A stretch of DNA of 64,000 nt. It comes from Dermacentor variabilis (Eukaryota > Arthropoda > Arachnida > Ixodida > Ixodidae). The notes beneath the pieces are model-generated. The model saw only the letters and a program-made list of their open reading frames with translations. It ran no database searches and was not told the origin of the DNA. How positions within the stretch are numbered: position 1 is the first letter of the stretch; each line of letters opens with the position of its first letter. Position numbers and translations under genes: made by a program. This document shows, piece by piece, positions 34,488 through 45,330 of this stretch. Where the stretch lies: assembly GCF_050947875.1 (NCBI RefSeq), contig NW_027460291.1:28457589-28521588 (forward strand). Reading direction: 5' to 3'.

Positions 34488-35729
34488 CAAGGGCGAGTCA
34501 AATGAAAGTGCGTCTACCCACCCCACGCAATAATGGTTCGGTTCATTATTTGCGAGGCATGCGCGTAGCACACAGGCATCTTTCATTTACAAAAGTGACA
34601 AGTAGGTGTTAGGATAAATGTTCTTTAATGCTTTCACACACTGGATTGAACATAGTTGAGTGATGTAATGGAAGCTCCAGAAGTTGAACAGCGCGGTGTT
34701 GTGAGTTTTCTGGCAGCTGAAGGTGTTTCCCTCCAAGTACTTTGAACATTGCATTTCATTGGCCACTGTGAAGCATTGGAGCAAACTGGTGAAAAAAGGA
34801 CGTGAAAGTTGCAAAGACGATCCAAGACCGGGCCAAAGCCACCATGCAATCACCCCTAACAAAATTGCAAAGGTTGATGAGCTGATGACACAAGAACGGA
34901 GGATAAGCATCGATGAACCGGCCAAGCGTTTGAACATTAGTCAGGGTTCCGTTCACGCCATAATTCATGAACATCTCGGTTATCGGCTTATCGGCCAAGA
35001 TTGTGAACCACCGTCAGAAGACGGAGAAGTTCGGCCCTGCTTTGACACATCTGATCCGGTATGACAATGAGGGTGACGACTTCTTGCCTGCAGTTGTGAT
35101 CGGGGACGAACCATGGTGCCCCTGCTACGAGCCTCAAACACGACGGCAAAGCTTACAGTGGAAACATTCGCATTCACCACCCCCAAGAAAGCAAAGGCCG
35201 TCATTTCCGCCGGAAAAGTGTTTACTTTTTTTCGATCACCAGGGGCCATTACTGATAGAATTTGCTAAACCTTGAGAGACTCTCAATTATTTCCGATATT
35301 GTGAAACGCCGGACAGGCTACGTGTCGAAATCAAGAATAAACGACGTGGAAAATTGACGAATGGGGTCATCTTGTTCCACGACAATGCCCGTCCCCACGT
35401 CGCTGATGTGGTTAATATAAAACTGGCAAAGTTAAAGTGAGAAACGCTGCAATTTCCGCCATACAGCTCAGATCTGTCGCCTTGCGACTTCCATATTTCG
35501 GGGCAACTGAAAAAAGTAGGACAAGGCAACCAGATTCTTGTCGGACGATGACGTGAAAGAGTCAGCTGCAGATTTTTTGGAGCAGCAAACCAATGAGTTT
35601 TGAGACCGGAATCACGCGACTTGGTTGTCACTGGGACAAATATCTGATTGCTCATGGAGACTATTTTTAAATAAAGTACTCCGTTTGTCTTATATTGCCA
35701 TTGGATCACTTTCATTTGACTCGCCCTCG
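34488..35729 (+). mobile_element. Mariner transposon, 1242 bp, TA target duplication
   Basis: Perfect inverted GGGCGAGTCAAATGAAAGTG at 34491-34510 and 35707-35726, extending to CAAG/CGAG at the very ends, with TA on each side (34486-34487, 35730-35731). Size is near the usual 1.3 kb for mariner. Encodes a D34D transposase that is broken. Confidence 0.95.
34668..35670 (+). pseudogene. Mariner transposase, multiple stops and frameshifts
   Basis: Starts MEAPEVEQRGVVSFLAAEG at 34668 and stops at 34743. The helix-turn-helix region continues in another frame with TVKHWSKLVKKGRESCKDDP and ISIDEPAKRLNISQGSVH. The catalytic domain shows GDEPWCPCYEPQTRRQSLQW, DHQGPLLIEFA, LFHDNARPHVADVV and SSDLSPCDFHIF, so the three catalytic Asp of the mariner DD34D class are still visible. 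Several indels and at least three stops. Would excise and insert DNA at TA; this copy cannot. Confidence 0.9.
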
Positions 35730-36475
35730 TATATTTTGCAGAACGACTTTATATAGGTGGTCTCTGTTGCGACTATAATTTCGGTACAATTACAATATAC
35801 GACCGGTGAGAGCTGCTCCTGCGTAACACATTGGAATAAATGACAGCTTCATTGAGATTTCTCACTGGCCGTTGCATATGTACAAAAATGTAAACAAGGT
35901 TATTCAATGACAAAGTTCCATTAACATATTTGTCCTCAAGTTGTTCATTTCATGACCTTTACATTTTTCATATCAGCGGTATGCAATGCTTTGCTGCTTT
36001 CGAACTGACATAGTTCTAAAGTTGATGTGATATTTTCTTTACTTATTGAATAGACAAAAACATGGAAGCATTGATATCAGTTACTTCAGGCACAATTTGC
36101 GGCACATAGGAGTGTATTCTTTTATCAAAAAAACGAAATATTTTACTTGATCAGACAGTGCGTAGCGTTCAAGAATTCGCTTGCAGCGTCTTTGGCAATG
36201 CCATTGCACTTATTATTCATGTATTTGATCCCTCGACAAATTGTTTAAGAGGAAGCTTTAGCTCGGGCCCAACTTCGACGCGATCTATTCAGATACACGT
36301 AAAACGCAGAAACGCTTCTCTGATATAACCCCTGGATCGCTTCTAATGAAATTTGTTGCATTTGAGAGAGAAAGTTCCGTTCTCGTGCCTGTTGGAAGCG
36401 GAATTTCAATTTAGGGCCTGAATTTTGTTTAAGCATTTTGAAAAATCGAAATTTCTAGAAAGATAGAAGCACGAT
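35730..36475. other. No recognisable gene
   Basis: AT-rich with short ORFs only (e.g. 36245-36436 minus, 63 codons, no motif). Confidence 0.5.
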
Positions 36476-37150
36476 GTTTATTTATTTGTTTATTTATTTA
36501 AGATACCTTACAGGCCCTATGGGGGCATTGTGTAACGCGGGTTACAAAATCAAGTAAAAAAAGTGTAAGTAGCCTTCTAAAGTGTAATACAAAAGATACG
36601 TCTCAATGCAGGGCTCATCAACATTACTACCAAGATCAAAACATGAAAAAGGAACAACTGAATTAATGAAATGCCACAAAGGTACACTTAAGGAAATAAC
36701 AGGAGTAAAACTTATCGTAAGGCACTTATACTAGAAAGTAAAAGACACGAAAAATGAACATATTAGCGAGTACAATTCTTGAAGGGATATTTAGGGAAAA
36801 AGACGCAAAAAAGCAATAATATATACAGGGCATACAAGTGAACACGTGACGCAGCATAAAATAGAAATTCATAAGAGCGAGATAGCAACGCACCAATATC
36901 ACAAGAAGTTCGAAGCACATTGTCAAGTGTAAGAAACAAGATAAAGTTATTTGTAAGTGCTATTATGAAAAATGCTCGTGTAGGAGATGACGAAATTTTT
37001 CTTGATCTGACTCGGAAGCAATGTGATCAGGCAGATTGTTCCACAAGCGAATGGCCGTAGGGAGTGCGGAAAAGTTAAAAGCATGTGTCGTACCGTATAT
37101 GCGCGCAAGACTTAAGTGGTTATTTAAACGGCGAGACGTGTTCGAGGCGA
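36476..37150 (-). mobile_element. CR1-group LINE 3' fragment
   Basis: The minus strand ends in an (AAATA)n-like tail (plus-strand TTTATTTGTTTATTTATTTA at 36479-36498). Upstream on the minus strand, codons of the ORF2 C-terminus read RRLNNHLSLARIYGTTHA, then ALPTAIRLWNNLPDHI, a usual CR1 ending. 5' truncated at about 37150, lying head-to-head with the next LINE. Confidence 0.8.
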
Positions 37151-37160
37151 TCTGTACATG

Positions 37161-37573
37161 CTTATGTTGGGCCAGGTTGCAGCAGCACCAGTACGATGTC
37201 TAATCGTTCGTTGCACTTCATGCAGTGCCTCGCCAGTTTTGCTTATCACAACTTCTGGAGCTTCACATGTCCTGTATTAGCTTCTTCTGACCTTGCTCCC
37301 TCGTTTCTGGCTCGCCATGTGAATTCCACCGAGTACTTGCTCTGGGACTGCCCTATCACTGCTACCAGTGATAGTTCCGGCGTGTCTCTCTTCGAACATC
37401 TGCATGTCAGTCATTCCGGAGACCTGCCTCTTGATCAGTCAATTACCGACACGTGCCCGTCTGTGATGTGAGCCACCAGGAGTGTAACTGCCCTGCGCGT
37501 CGATCCATTGTTCAGTAGGCCAGGTTGCAGCAGCACAAGTACAATGTTTCATCATTGCTTGCTCTTCGTGTAG
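37161..37573 (+). repeat. LINE 5'-UTR repeat, copy B (partner 8843-9240)
   Basis: Contains GCCAGGTTGCAGCAGCAC at 37171 and again at 37518, a period of about 347 bp, as in copy A. The repeat runs straight into the ORF with the 2A-like motif. Probably carries the internal promoter. Confidence 0.65.
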
Positions 37574-38540
37574 GTACGCTACTACACCAACGCTGTATGT
37601 ATCCGGTCTGATGATCGCTTTTTGTTTCTGCTTCCTTGCAAACATAGCCTTGTGCCCTGGTGTTTGCATGTTTTATATTGCACGAGTCGCCTTATCGTGA
37701 GCGATGATGTGGAACTCAATCCGGGCCCCCACTTCAAGTCAGCTTGTACCAGTAAAATCAATCAGTGTGGTAACAAACCTGGCACCCGGAGTGCGACTGG
37801 TTCCAACTCCGCTCTCGATGAGGCTGCTGATGCGCATTCTACTCCTATGTGCCATCACATTCATTATCTTCTTGTATCCGAAATGATCTCAAAACTACAG
37901 ATTGGGAATAATAAGTTGGCTCGAGACATGGCTGACATCGTCATTTCAACAGACAGTCGCCTGCCGTTTTGATGCTTAGGAGTAGCGTGTTGGAGCATTA
38001 GAATCCTCACTTAATGACTCAAGTTCGATTTGTGAATTACGTGCAGCATTCAACTCCTTATCTTCTCAAATTACCAAAATGGTCTTAAAGATAACCTAGA
38101 AAAGCATTCACGAACAAATCAGCTTACAATACGCGGTATCTTGTAAAACCCCAAAGAATACAATGCCATACTGTTATCCAACGTTACATTTCTATTTAGC
38201 AAGACCTTGAAGATTAGCTCCCCTCACAATGAATGCGTCCACAGGCTTGGTGGAGCACGCGCAGGTAACCCTGGTGCTGGTATTCTAAAACTTTCTGACT
38301 TCGACAATAAAACCTTGGTTTTAAAGAACACTTATCAACTCAAGGGCTGAAATTTATTCATTACAAAAGACTTCTCTGCAAGAATAAGGTATATTCAAAA
38401 AATCTGGGAAGCAATAATTCCTTTTCGTAGCAATGGCTCTGTCGCGACCTTAAGACGTGAGCATGCTTTCACTGACAAGATTCGTTATTAAAGGGATGAC
38501 AGTTCAAACACATTGTAAAAGTACGTATTCAACCATTACC
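37574..38540 (+). pseudogene. LINE ORF1 remnant with N-terminal 2A-like motif
   Basis: Open frame from 37574 gives a hydrophobic/cysteine stretch PWCLHVLYCTSRLIVSD followed by DVELNPGP at 37706-37729, a complete match to the D-x-E-x-N-P-G|P 2A consensus. No ATG is in frame; the ATG at 37611 is in another frame, so one indel has occurred. The frame stops at 37970. Beyond it, codons in mixed frames read ECVHRLGGARAGNPGAGIL and KLSDFDNKTLVLKNTYQLKG, which resembles the C-terminal RNA-binding part of LINE ORF1 proteins. If active, the 2A would release a peptide of about 37 residues. Confidence 0.6.
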
Positions 38541-38689
38541 TTATGTGCCTGTGTTTTTGACTCCCGGCTCATCCACTACCTTACATCGTTCTGGCCATCT
38601 CGATAACCTCGTCGTTTTGAACATTAACACTCGCGCTGCTGTTAAAAACTTTCAGACTTACTGTCTCTTATTTCTATTTATTCCTTTCA

Positions 38690-38868
38690 TGTTATAGGCA
38701 TCACTGAGTCATGGCTACATAGTAATATTTATGACTCCGGATTTAGTCCACCCAGTTTAATTGCCGTGCGTTTAGACAAGATTCACGGCACTGGGGGCGG
38801 CGTCGTGATGCTTATCCGTTCGGGTCTTCGTTTCTCAGTTTTGCCCTCGCCTCTCAATACAGTGAGCA
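38690..38868 (+). pseudogene. LINE AP endonuclease, N-terminal part
   Basis: Codons IGITESWLHSNIYDSGF, then DKIHGTGGGVVMLIRSGL match the CR1-group endonuclease (the Glu of ITES-W and the GGGV turn). Truncated by the PLE insertion, so the GDFN and SDH motifs are absent. Confidence 0.75.
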
Positions 38869-39088
38869 CGGGCTGGTGGGCGAGTTGGTTATACATGATT
38901 ACAAAGAAGGCGCCAAATAAAATAACAGACAAAGGAAGGAGACACGAGACAACCACCTAGGCGCACTAACAACTGAGCGTTTTATTTCTTGACATAGGAA
39001 TATGTAGCTGCTGTCAAGAATGAAAACAACAAGAAGAAACAGGGACGTCATCTGCATCGCACAAGGAAGCCACGATACAGAATAACTT

Positions 39089-40310
39089 CTAAGTGTCACT
39101 CCCAAGATACGCCAGTTTCTTTGTCAAAAGAGAAACTGCGGCTTTATTGATACAATCATCACCACGCTTCTTGATCTCAAGCGCTTCCAATATCTCCCTT
39201 GTCAGTTGATCATCAGCTCTGTTCAAAACACGGGTTCTATCAAAATCTAGAATGCCCTTGTGAGCCTTACAATGGGCACTTATATGACCGGAGAGCTGGT
39301 TTTCCATTTTAAATTGATGGTCATGCAATCTGTCATTCAGACATCTGGCCGTTGAGCTTACATATGATGAACCACACGACAAGGGAACCGAATAAACTAC
39401 TTTCTTTACACGTCCGACATGTTTCTGCCCACGTTTTTTTGTGCACACCTGTTTATTTTCCCGATGTCCTGCGTTCAGCTTGGCACACACCAAACCAGAC
39501 GTTTCGGAGCGGAAAATAAAACCCGCACACAAGCTCGTTTACCTACTTTTTTCCGACTGTGAGATATGCCGTGAACGTATGGAATGATAGCACACCTGGT
39601 TTCAGAAGGGCCTGCTCGACCCTGGTTTACAACGTTAGGTTGCTTGAACTGTCCGAGCACTTTTCATTTTTTCTGCAACAGATACGATCACATGGTGAGG
39701 ATAACTTGCCCCTTTGATGCGGCTGACCTGACAATGAAAACTGTTTTGCAGCCGATGCACACATGACTTGTTAAGTGCGTTGGTTAGACATGATTGAATG
39801 ATGCCTCTTTTTATTACTTTTGAATGAGCTGAATGGTGGGAGAGGATGGGTTTGCTAGCCCTTGGCTTGAACTGCCAGCACACAAGACACGATGAGAAAG
39901 TGAACTCTAAATCTAAACATCTTAAGCAGTTATCGGCCGGAAGCTCGTGAGTCAGGGTTAGAGAATGCAAGGTTGTTTTGAACTCTGACAATACTAATGA
40001 TGACTGGGTCTCCAATTCTGAACTGTCAGAATATAGGAACACTAAAAATCATCCACAAATCTAAAGATCTGCATAACATTTGTCCCCGATATGCACTGCT
40101 TTAACAGGTTGTTTTTTGAAGCTAAAAAGATGTCGCTTAAAACAGGGGCTGTACACGAACCTATACATACATCCTCTTCCTGTAGAAAAACGTCGTCATT
40201 CCATTTTATGTGCGTGGACTTCAGGCACACGGACAGCAGTTCCAAAAAGGAACCTACTGCTACGCCAGAGGCATTCTGGAAAGCAACTGCTCCAAATTTA
40301 TCTGGAACAA
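39089..40310 (-). pseudogene. PLE reverse transcriptase / GIY-YIG endonuclease, frameshifted
   Basis: Starts inside the RT: NASGVAVGSFLELLSVCLK, then DVCIGSCTAPVLSDIFLA and the catalytic FRFVDDFLVFLYS (Asp-Asp retained). After frame changes near 40042 and 39600 the C-terminal domain shows VVYSVPLSCGSSYVSSTARC, LNDRLHDH, CKAHKG and ILDFDRTRVL, a GIY-YIG-type nuclease in which the usual Y-I-G reads Y-V-S. The ORF ends at 39089. PLEs use this nuclease to nick target DNA for priming. Confidence 0.8.
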
Positions 40311-40380
40311 ATAAATTTGGAGCAGTTGCTTTCCAGAATGCCTCTGGCATAGCACTATGTTCCTTTTTGGGACTGCTGTC
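40232..40380. repeat. 70-bp inverted duplication at the PLE 5' junction
   Basis: Arms 40232-40301 and 40311-40380 differ at about four bases with a 9-base spacer. The left arm is RT coding, so the right arm is a flipped copy, probably made by template switching at insertion. Confidence 0.85.
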
Positions 40381-40489
40381 AAAGATCAATGATCCCATAA
40401 TCCTGGACAGGTTTCACAAGGCAAAAATGAACTTAATTTGAAAATGCAAACGACCACGGATTTCTTTTTTCGCGTTCATCTGCCTCATC

Positions 40490-41060
40490 TGTTAAGAACT
40501 AAACCGCGTAAATTTTGGACTTCTATTTTACCTCGCAATGCTTCACCCACTTCATTCAAATTGATAATGACGTCATCAGTCATCCGTCAGTAATATCGGA
40601 TGCTTTCAACGAGTATTTTCAGTCCGTATTTGTACCTGATAACAGCTTCATTCCTTCAATCCCCAGTAGAGTTTGCTCCGAAGGAATCACTTACATTGAC
40701 ATAAACAATGAAGGCATTTTAACCTCGTCTTGAACTTGGATACCAAGAAATGCACCGGTCCCGAAGGGATACAGAATGCATTCTTGGTTCCCTATTTCTT
40801 GTGGTCATCTAGATATCTGACAGTCATGTACAACAAATCTTCATCGTCTGCCACTGCCCCTTCCTCATGGAAGTTAGCTAAAGTGCGTCCTCTTTATAAA
40901 CCCGGTGACAAGCAGCCTTCATCGATCTACAGACCCATATAAATAACACCACAAGTAATAGGAAATCTTAGAACACATCATTCATAAACACATACGGCTT
41001 TTTCTGGAATCACATAATCTACTAACATGCAGCATGGGTTTAAGCGTGGTTTTAGTACGA
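40490..41060 (+). pseudogene. CR1-group LINE linker and RT start
   Basis: RTKPRKFWTSILPRN, then SDAFNEYFQSVFVPDN, DTKKCTGPEGIQNAFLVPYF, ATAPSSWKLAKVRPLYKPGD and HGFKRGFSTTT follow the order of CR1-group RT domains 0-2. Stop at 40732 and frame changes. Cut off before the YADD region. Confidence 0.8.
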
Positions 41061-41065
41061 CAACC

Positions 41066-41632
41066 CGGCCTAGGAAACTTGGCCGCTCCGGTGGCAGTAA
41101 GGTCCCTCTATAATTTTCAAGGTAGCGACATCTGCCGCGCACGCCACCTAGGAAGTTCCTGTAGCAGACGGCGCCCACGCTAAACGGTGGCGCCGCAGCA
41201 TTCGTGAGGTGAAAAAATATCTGCACCCACTGGTACGTCAAAATAAGATCTTTTCATTCGCATCCTATTGAGGGCAAAAACTGATCTCAACGGAATGCAA
41301 ATATAGTGAATGGGGAATTTTCAGAGTTAGACTTTACAGACCCACTCAGTTATTCAGATTTACTGGCAGCAGTGCCACATGTAAAACGGCAGGTGATATT
41401 TTGGCTTATGTTAAATATTTTGTGAATAAATATCACAAACATTTGTTTTTCTATGACGCAGATTATGTTTGCCGCGAATATAGAGCAGCGTGCCTTTTCA
41501 TAGCGCCCCAACAGAATGCAGCCGGGTAAGGATGCCAGAAGCGTTGCACAATTCAATTTTTTCAAATCATCTTCGTTGCAATAGTTTTGTTACGCGGTGA
41601 AGCATACGCACTGTGCACTCTCTTTCACACTT
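41066..41632. other. No recognisable gene
   Basis: The first 150 bp is GC-rich (CGGTGGCAGTAAGG...GGCGCCGCAGC) and looks like another repeat inserted into the LINE, family unknown. No ORF with motifs. Confidence 0.45.
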
Positions 41633-41878
41633 TTTGACCCGCCGTGGTTGCTCAGTGGCTATGGTGTTGGGCTGCTGAGCCCGAGGTCGCGGGATCGAAT
41701 CCCGGCCACAGCGGCTGCATTTCGATGGGGGCGAAATGCGAAAACACCCGTGTGCTTAGATTTAGGTGCACGTTAAAGAACCCCAGGTGGTCAAAATTTC
41801 CGGAGTCCTCCACTACGGCGTGCCTCATAATCAGAAAGTGGTTTTGGCACGTAAAACCCCAAATATTACTATCATTAT
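41633..41878 (+). mobile_element. tRNA-derived SINE (Ruka-like), 12-bp target duplication
   Basis: Best-preserved copy: TGGTTGCTCAGTGGCTATGG A-box region, GGGATCGAATCCCGG B box, GGTGCACGTTAAAGAACCCC core and TGGCACGTAAAACCCC tail. TCTTTCACACTT at 41621-41632 and 41879-41890 is the exact target duplication. RNA polymerase III would transcribe it from the A and B boxes. Confidence 0.95.
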
Positions 41879-41992
41879 TCTTTCACACTTAGGCGAAAAC
41901 TCGGAGCGCATTGCATCGCGATGCGGCGGGTGCTTGAGTCAGGCGGCGGCAGCAGCTCGCGAACGCGCAGGTGCTCGAGGGGCGGGTCTTGA

Positions 41993-42569
41993 ATGGCGTC
42001 GTCTGCTACGGCGGCGCACACTGGCCGCATGGTCGGGAAGCGTGCTACTGTCAGGGGTCGTGCGCCGATGTCGTCGTTACTGCGTGAAATGAGCAGGTAC
42101 TCTTTACTAAGCGTTGTGCGACGCCCACTGATACACCTCGAAGGTAACTTCATCGCTGAAAGGTGCAGGGCAATCATATACGATGTACTGATTCCATACG
42201 TTCTTGACGGCCCGTTCCTGGAAGCCGACTATATCTTCCAACACGATAGGTCGCCAATCCAGAATGCTCGTGTTGTGCAAGAACTGCTCGAAGAGCACGC
42301 CATCGCTCTGCTGGAGAGGCCGCCCAAATACCCGGGCGTCAACATCAATTCCAATGTCTGGGGGCCCATTGAAAGTATAGCTTGCGCAGGATCCTCTGTA
42401 TGAGTCGCCCGAGGATAGGCTTTGGGCTACCATTGTCAGTGAGTGAGACGTGCTGCGAATGAACACATCGCTCACTAAATCACCCTGCACTTTATTGGCT
42501 TCCAGAATGAGCGCTGTAATCGCGGCCACTGGGGACATCACGAGACACGAAGTGAAGTTCGCAGCATGA
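41993..42569 (+). pseudogene. Tc1-like transposase C-terminal half
   Basis: Plus frame reads HLEGNFIAERCRAIIYDVL, then PFLEADYIFQHDRSPI, EEHAIALLERPPKYPGVN and a short NVWG. The QHD Asp is kept, but at the DD34E glutamate position the codon is Ser (VNINSNVWG where VNIIENVWG is expected). After a shift the C-terminus continues with AVIAATGDITRHEVKF to a stop at 42569. Related to but distinct from the Tc1-like transposase at 9884-11176. N-terminal half not found. Confidence 0.8.
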
Positions 42570-43175
42570 CGCGTCCACTTCCCCACCGGCGGGCAGGGTC
42601 TGTCCGTAGTAGTGAATGATTGTCGAGAAAAATGACTTCCAGCTCACTGTCTTAACCTTTAATACATTCCTTTATTCGTATCCGTTTCTTTCATCGTGCT
42701 TGACCTCCATAGTTATCCTTATTGAGCGCTTCGTTTTCCTTTCGAGTTAAATAAAGACTTAGCACGTTGCCGCGCACGTCTTGGTGCGTTTTTTACAGCG
42801 TATTACGGTAGCATTACTACGTGAGCTATTCTTTCGCACACTATGATCCTGAGTAGGAGTAGCAACAAAACAGCACATGAAGGTATAGTGTATCTGAAAG
42901 ATCGCGCACATGTTAGAAACAATTCATGCATATGTTAGTACCTTTATTCCCCAGAAGTGCACTTGTTTAAGGCCAATTCGTAGCATTAGTAGGCAAAGTA
43001 GCACTGTCACAACATCTGAGTTTTGCGTGTGCACAAAATTTGCACCCTATAGTTTCCATCCTTTGAATCATTAAATCAGTTTGTAGTTCACACTTTCATG
43101 TGTGCTCCCTCTGTAAACATCTTTTTGAACACAAATAAATTGTTGAGCAGACTTCACCACCTTGCCCAAGAGAAA
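42570..43175. other. No recognisable gene
   Basis: Flank of the Tc1 fragment; may include its 3' end, but no inverted repeat was found. Confidence 0.45.
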
Positions 43176-43197
43176 GTCATCATCATCATCAGCCTAG

Positions 43198-45200
43198 TTA
43201 CGCCCACTGCAGTGCAAAGGCCTCTCCCATACTTCTCCAACTACCCCGCTCATGTACTAATTGTGGCCATGTTGTCCCTGCAAACGTCTTAATGTCATCC
43301 GCCCACCTACCATTCTGCCGCCCCCTGCTACGCTTCCCTTTCCTTGGAATCCAGTCCGTAACCCTTAATGAGCATCGGTTGTCTTCCCTCCTCATTACAT
43401 GTACGGCCCATGCCCCATTTCTTTTTCTTGATTTCAACTAAGATGTCATATACCCGCGTTTGTTTCCTCACCCAATCTGCTCTTTTCTTATTCCTTAACA
43501 TTACACCCATCATTCTTCTTTCCATAGCTCGTTGCGTCGTCCTCAATTTCAGCAGAACCCTTTTCGTAAGCCTCCAGGTTTCTGCCCCATACGTGAGTAC
43601 TGGTAACACACAGCTGTTATACACTTTCCTCTAGAGGGATAGTGGCAACCTGCTGTTCATGATTTGAGAATGCCTGCCAAACACACCCCAGCCCATTCTT
43701 ATTCTTCTGATTATTTCCGTCTCATGATCCGGATCCGTGGTCACTACCTGCCCTAAGTAGATGTATTGCCTTACCACTTCCAGTGCCTCGCTACCTATCG
43801 TAAACTGCTCTTCTCTTCCGAGACTGTTAAACATTACTTTACTTTTCTGCAGATTAATTTTAAGACCCACCCTTCTGCTTTGCCTCTCCAGATCAGTGAG
43901 CATGCATTGCAATTGGTCTCCTGAGTTACTAAGCAAGGCAATATCATCAGCGAATCGCAAGTTGCTAAGGTATTCTCCATCAACTTTTATCCCCAATTCT
44001 TCCCACTCCAGGTCTCTGAATACCTCCTGTAAACCTGCTGTGAATAGCATTGGAGAGATCGTATCTCCCTGTCTGACGCATTTCTTTATTGGGATTTTGT
44101 TCCTTTATTTATGGGGGACTACGGTGGCTGTGGAGCCGCTATAGATATCTTCCAGTATTTTTACATAAGGCTCATCTACACCCTGATTCCATAATGCCTT
44201 CATGACTGCTGAGGTTTCGACTGAATCAAACGCTTTTTCGTAATCAATGAAAGCTATATATAAGGGTTGGTTATATTCCGCACATTTCTTCGTTCATTGC
44301 ACAATTGTCGTTCATTGCTTCAACACTAAGTTCCTCTTCCTGAGTTAAAGCCGAATACCTGTTCTGTAGCTTGATCCGGAATTCCTCTATTTCCCCTCTT
44401 ACCGCTAACTCATTGATTGGCTTCTTATGTACCAGTTTCTTCCGTTCCCTCCTCTAGTCAAGGCTACTTCCAGTTCTTACCATCCTATGGTCACTGCAGC
44501 GCACCTTGCCGAGCACGTCTACATCTTGTATGATGCCAGGATTCGCGCAGAGTATGAAGTCGATTTCATTTCTAGTCTCACCATTCGGGCTCCTCCACGT
44601 CCACTTTCGGCTAACCCGCTAGCGGAAAAATGTATTCATTATCCGCATATTATTCTGTTCTGCAAACTCTACGAATAACTCTCCTCTGCTATTCCTAGAG
44701 CCTATGCCATATTCCCCCACTGACTTGTCTCCAGCCTGCTTCTTGCCTACCCTGGCATTGAAGTCGCCCATCAGTATAGTGTATTTTGTTTTGACTTTAC
44801 CCATCGACAACAAGACCTGCCACCTTCTCGTTAATGCTATAAAATTCCTGTATGTTACCAGCTATTTCCTTATTAATCAGGAATCCGACTCCTAGTTCTC
44901 GTCTCTCCGCTCAGCCCCGTTACGTGCCCACTTTTTAGCACTGTCTTTTGTCCTCCTAACCTCACTGAGCCCTATTATATCCCATTTCCTACCCTCTAAT
45001 TCCTCCAATAACACTGCTAGACTCGCCTCACTAGATAACGTTCTAACGTTGAACGTTGCCAGGTTCACATTCCAATGGCGGCCTGTCCGGAGCCAGGTAT
45101 TCTTAGCACCCTTTGCTGCGTCACAGATCTGACCACCGCCGTGGTCAGTTGCTTCGCGGCTGCTGGAGACTGAGGGCCGGGGTTTGATTGTTGTATTCAT
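43198..45200 (-). pseudogene. RTE endonuclease-RT with about 830-bp deletion and frameshifts
   Basis: The endonuclease keeps FNVRTLSSEASL and ILMGDFNARVG, so Asp of GDFN is intact here, unlike the plus-strand copy. A stop follows MNTFFR as in that copy. Sequence equal to 19600-20430 of the plus copy is missing, and CGTTCATTGC occurs twice at the junction. RT resumes with LYIAFIDYEKAFDSVE-like codons, then LRFADDIALL and the C-terminus to 43198. The shared stop after MNTFFR means either a common dead parent or a subfamily trait. Confidence 0.85.
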
Positions 45201-45330
45201 ATAGGTGGTTGTGTCCAAGTACTGGACCAGGGTGGCCAATCTTGCTCTGGTGAGAGAGTGCGTTACCGGTTCTGGTCACCGGGATCAGGCTGCACTCCAC
45301 ACCTGTTTGTGCAAATTTCTCTACCCTTGG

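Larger units (their letters stand above)
38869..40380 (-). mobile_element. Penelope-like element (PLE), 5' truncated with snap-back end
   Basis: Minus-strand retroelement with RT then GIY-YIG endonuclease, the PLE order. Its 3' UTR lies at 38869-39088. At the 5' side the RT is truncated and 70 bp is repeated in inverted orientation (40232-40301 against 40311-40380). No clear target duplication. Confidence 0.8.
37161..41065 (+). mobile_element. CR1-group LINE with 2A-like motif, interrupted by a PLE
   Basis: Order: 5'-UTR repeat (37161-37573), ORF1-like frame with a 2A-like motif, degraded ORF1 C-terminal part, endonuclease start (38690-38868), PLE insertion (38869-40380), then the RT start (40490-41060), cut off near 41065. 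The second half of the endonuclease is missing at the PLE junction, so insertion went with deletion, or two LINE pieces were joined. Confidence 0.65.

Noticed and set aside
38869..40380. Hammerhead core in the first PLE
   Set aside because: I looked for a CUGANGA...GAAA arrangement near its 3' end and could not find a convincing one.
41638..41715. Functional tRNA gene
   Set aside because: A and B boxes are present but there is no cloverleaf or acceptor stem, and the sequence continues into the SINE body.
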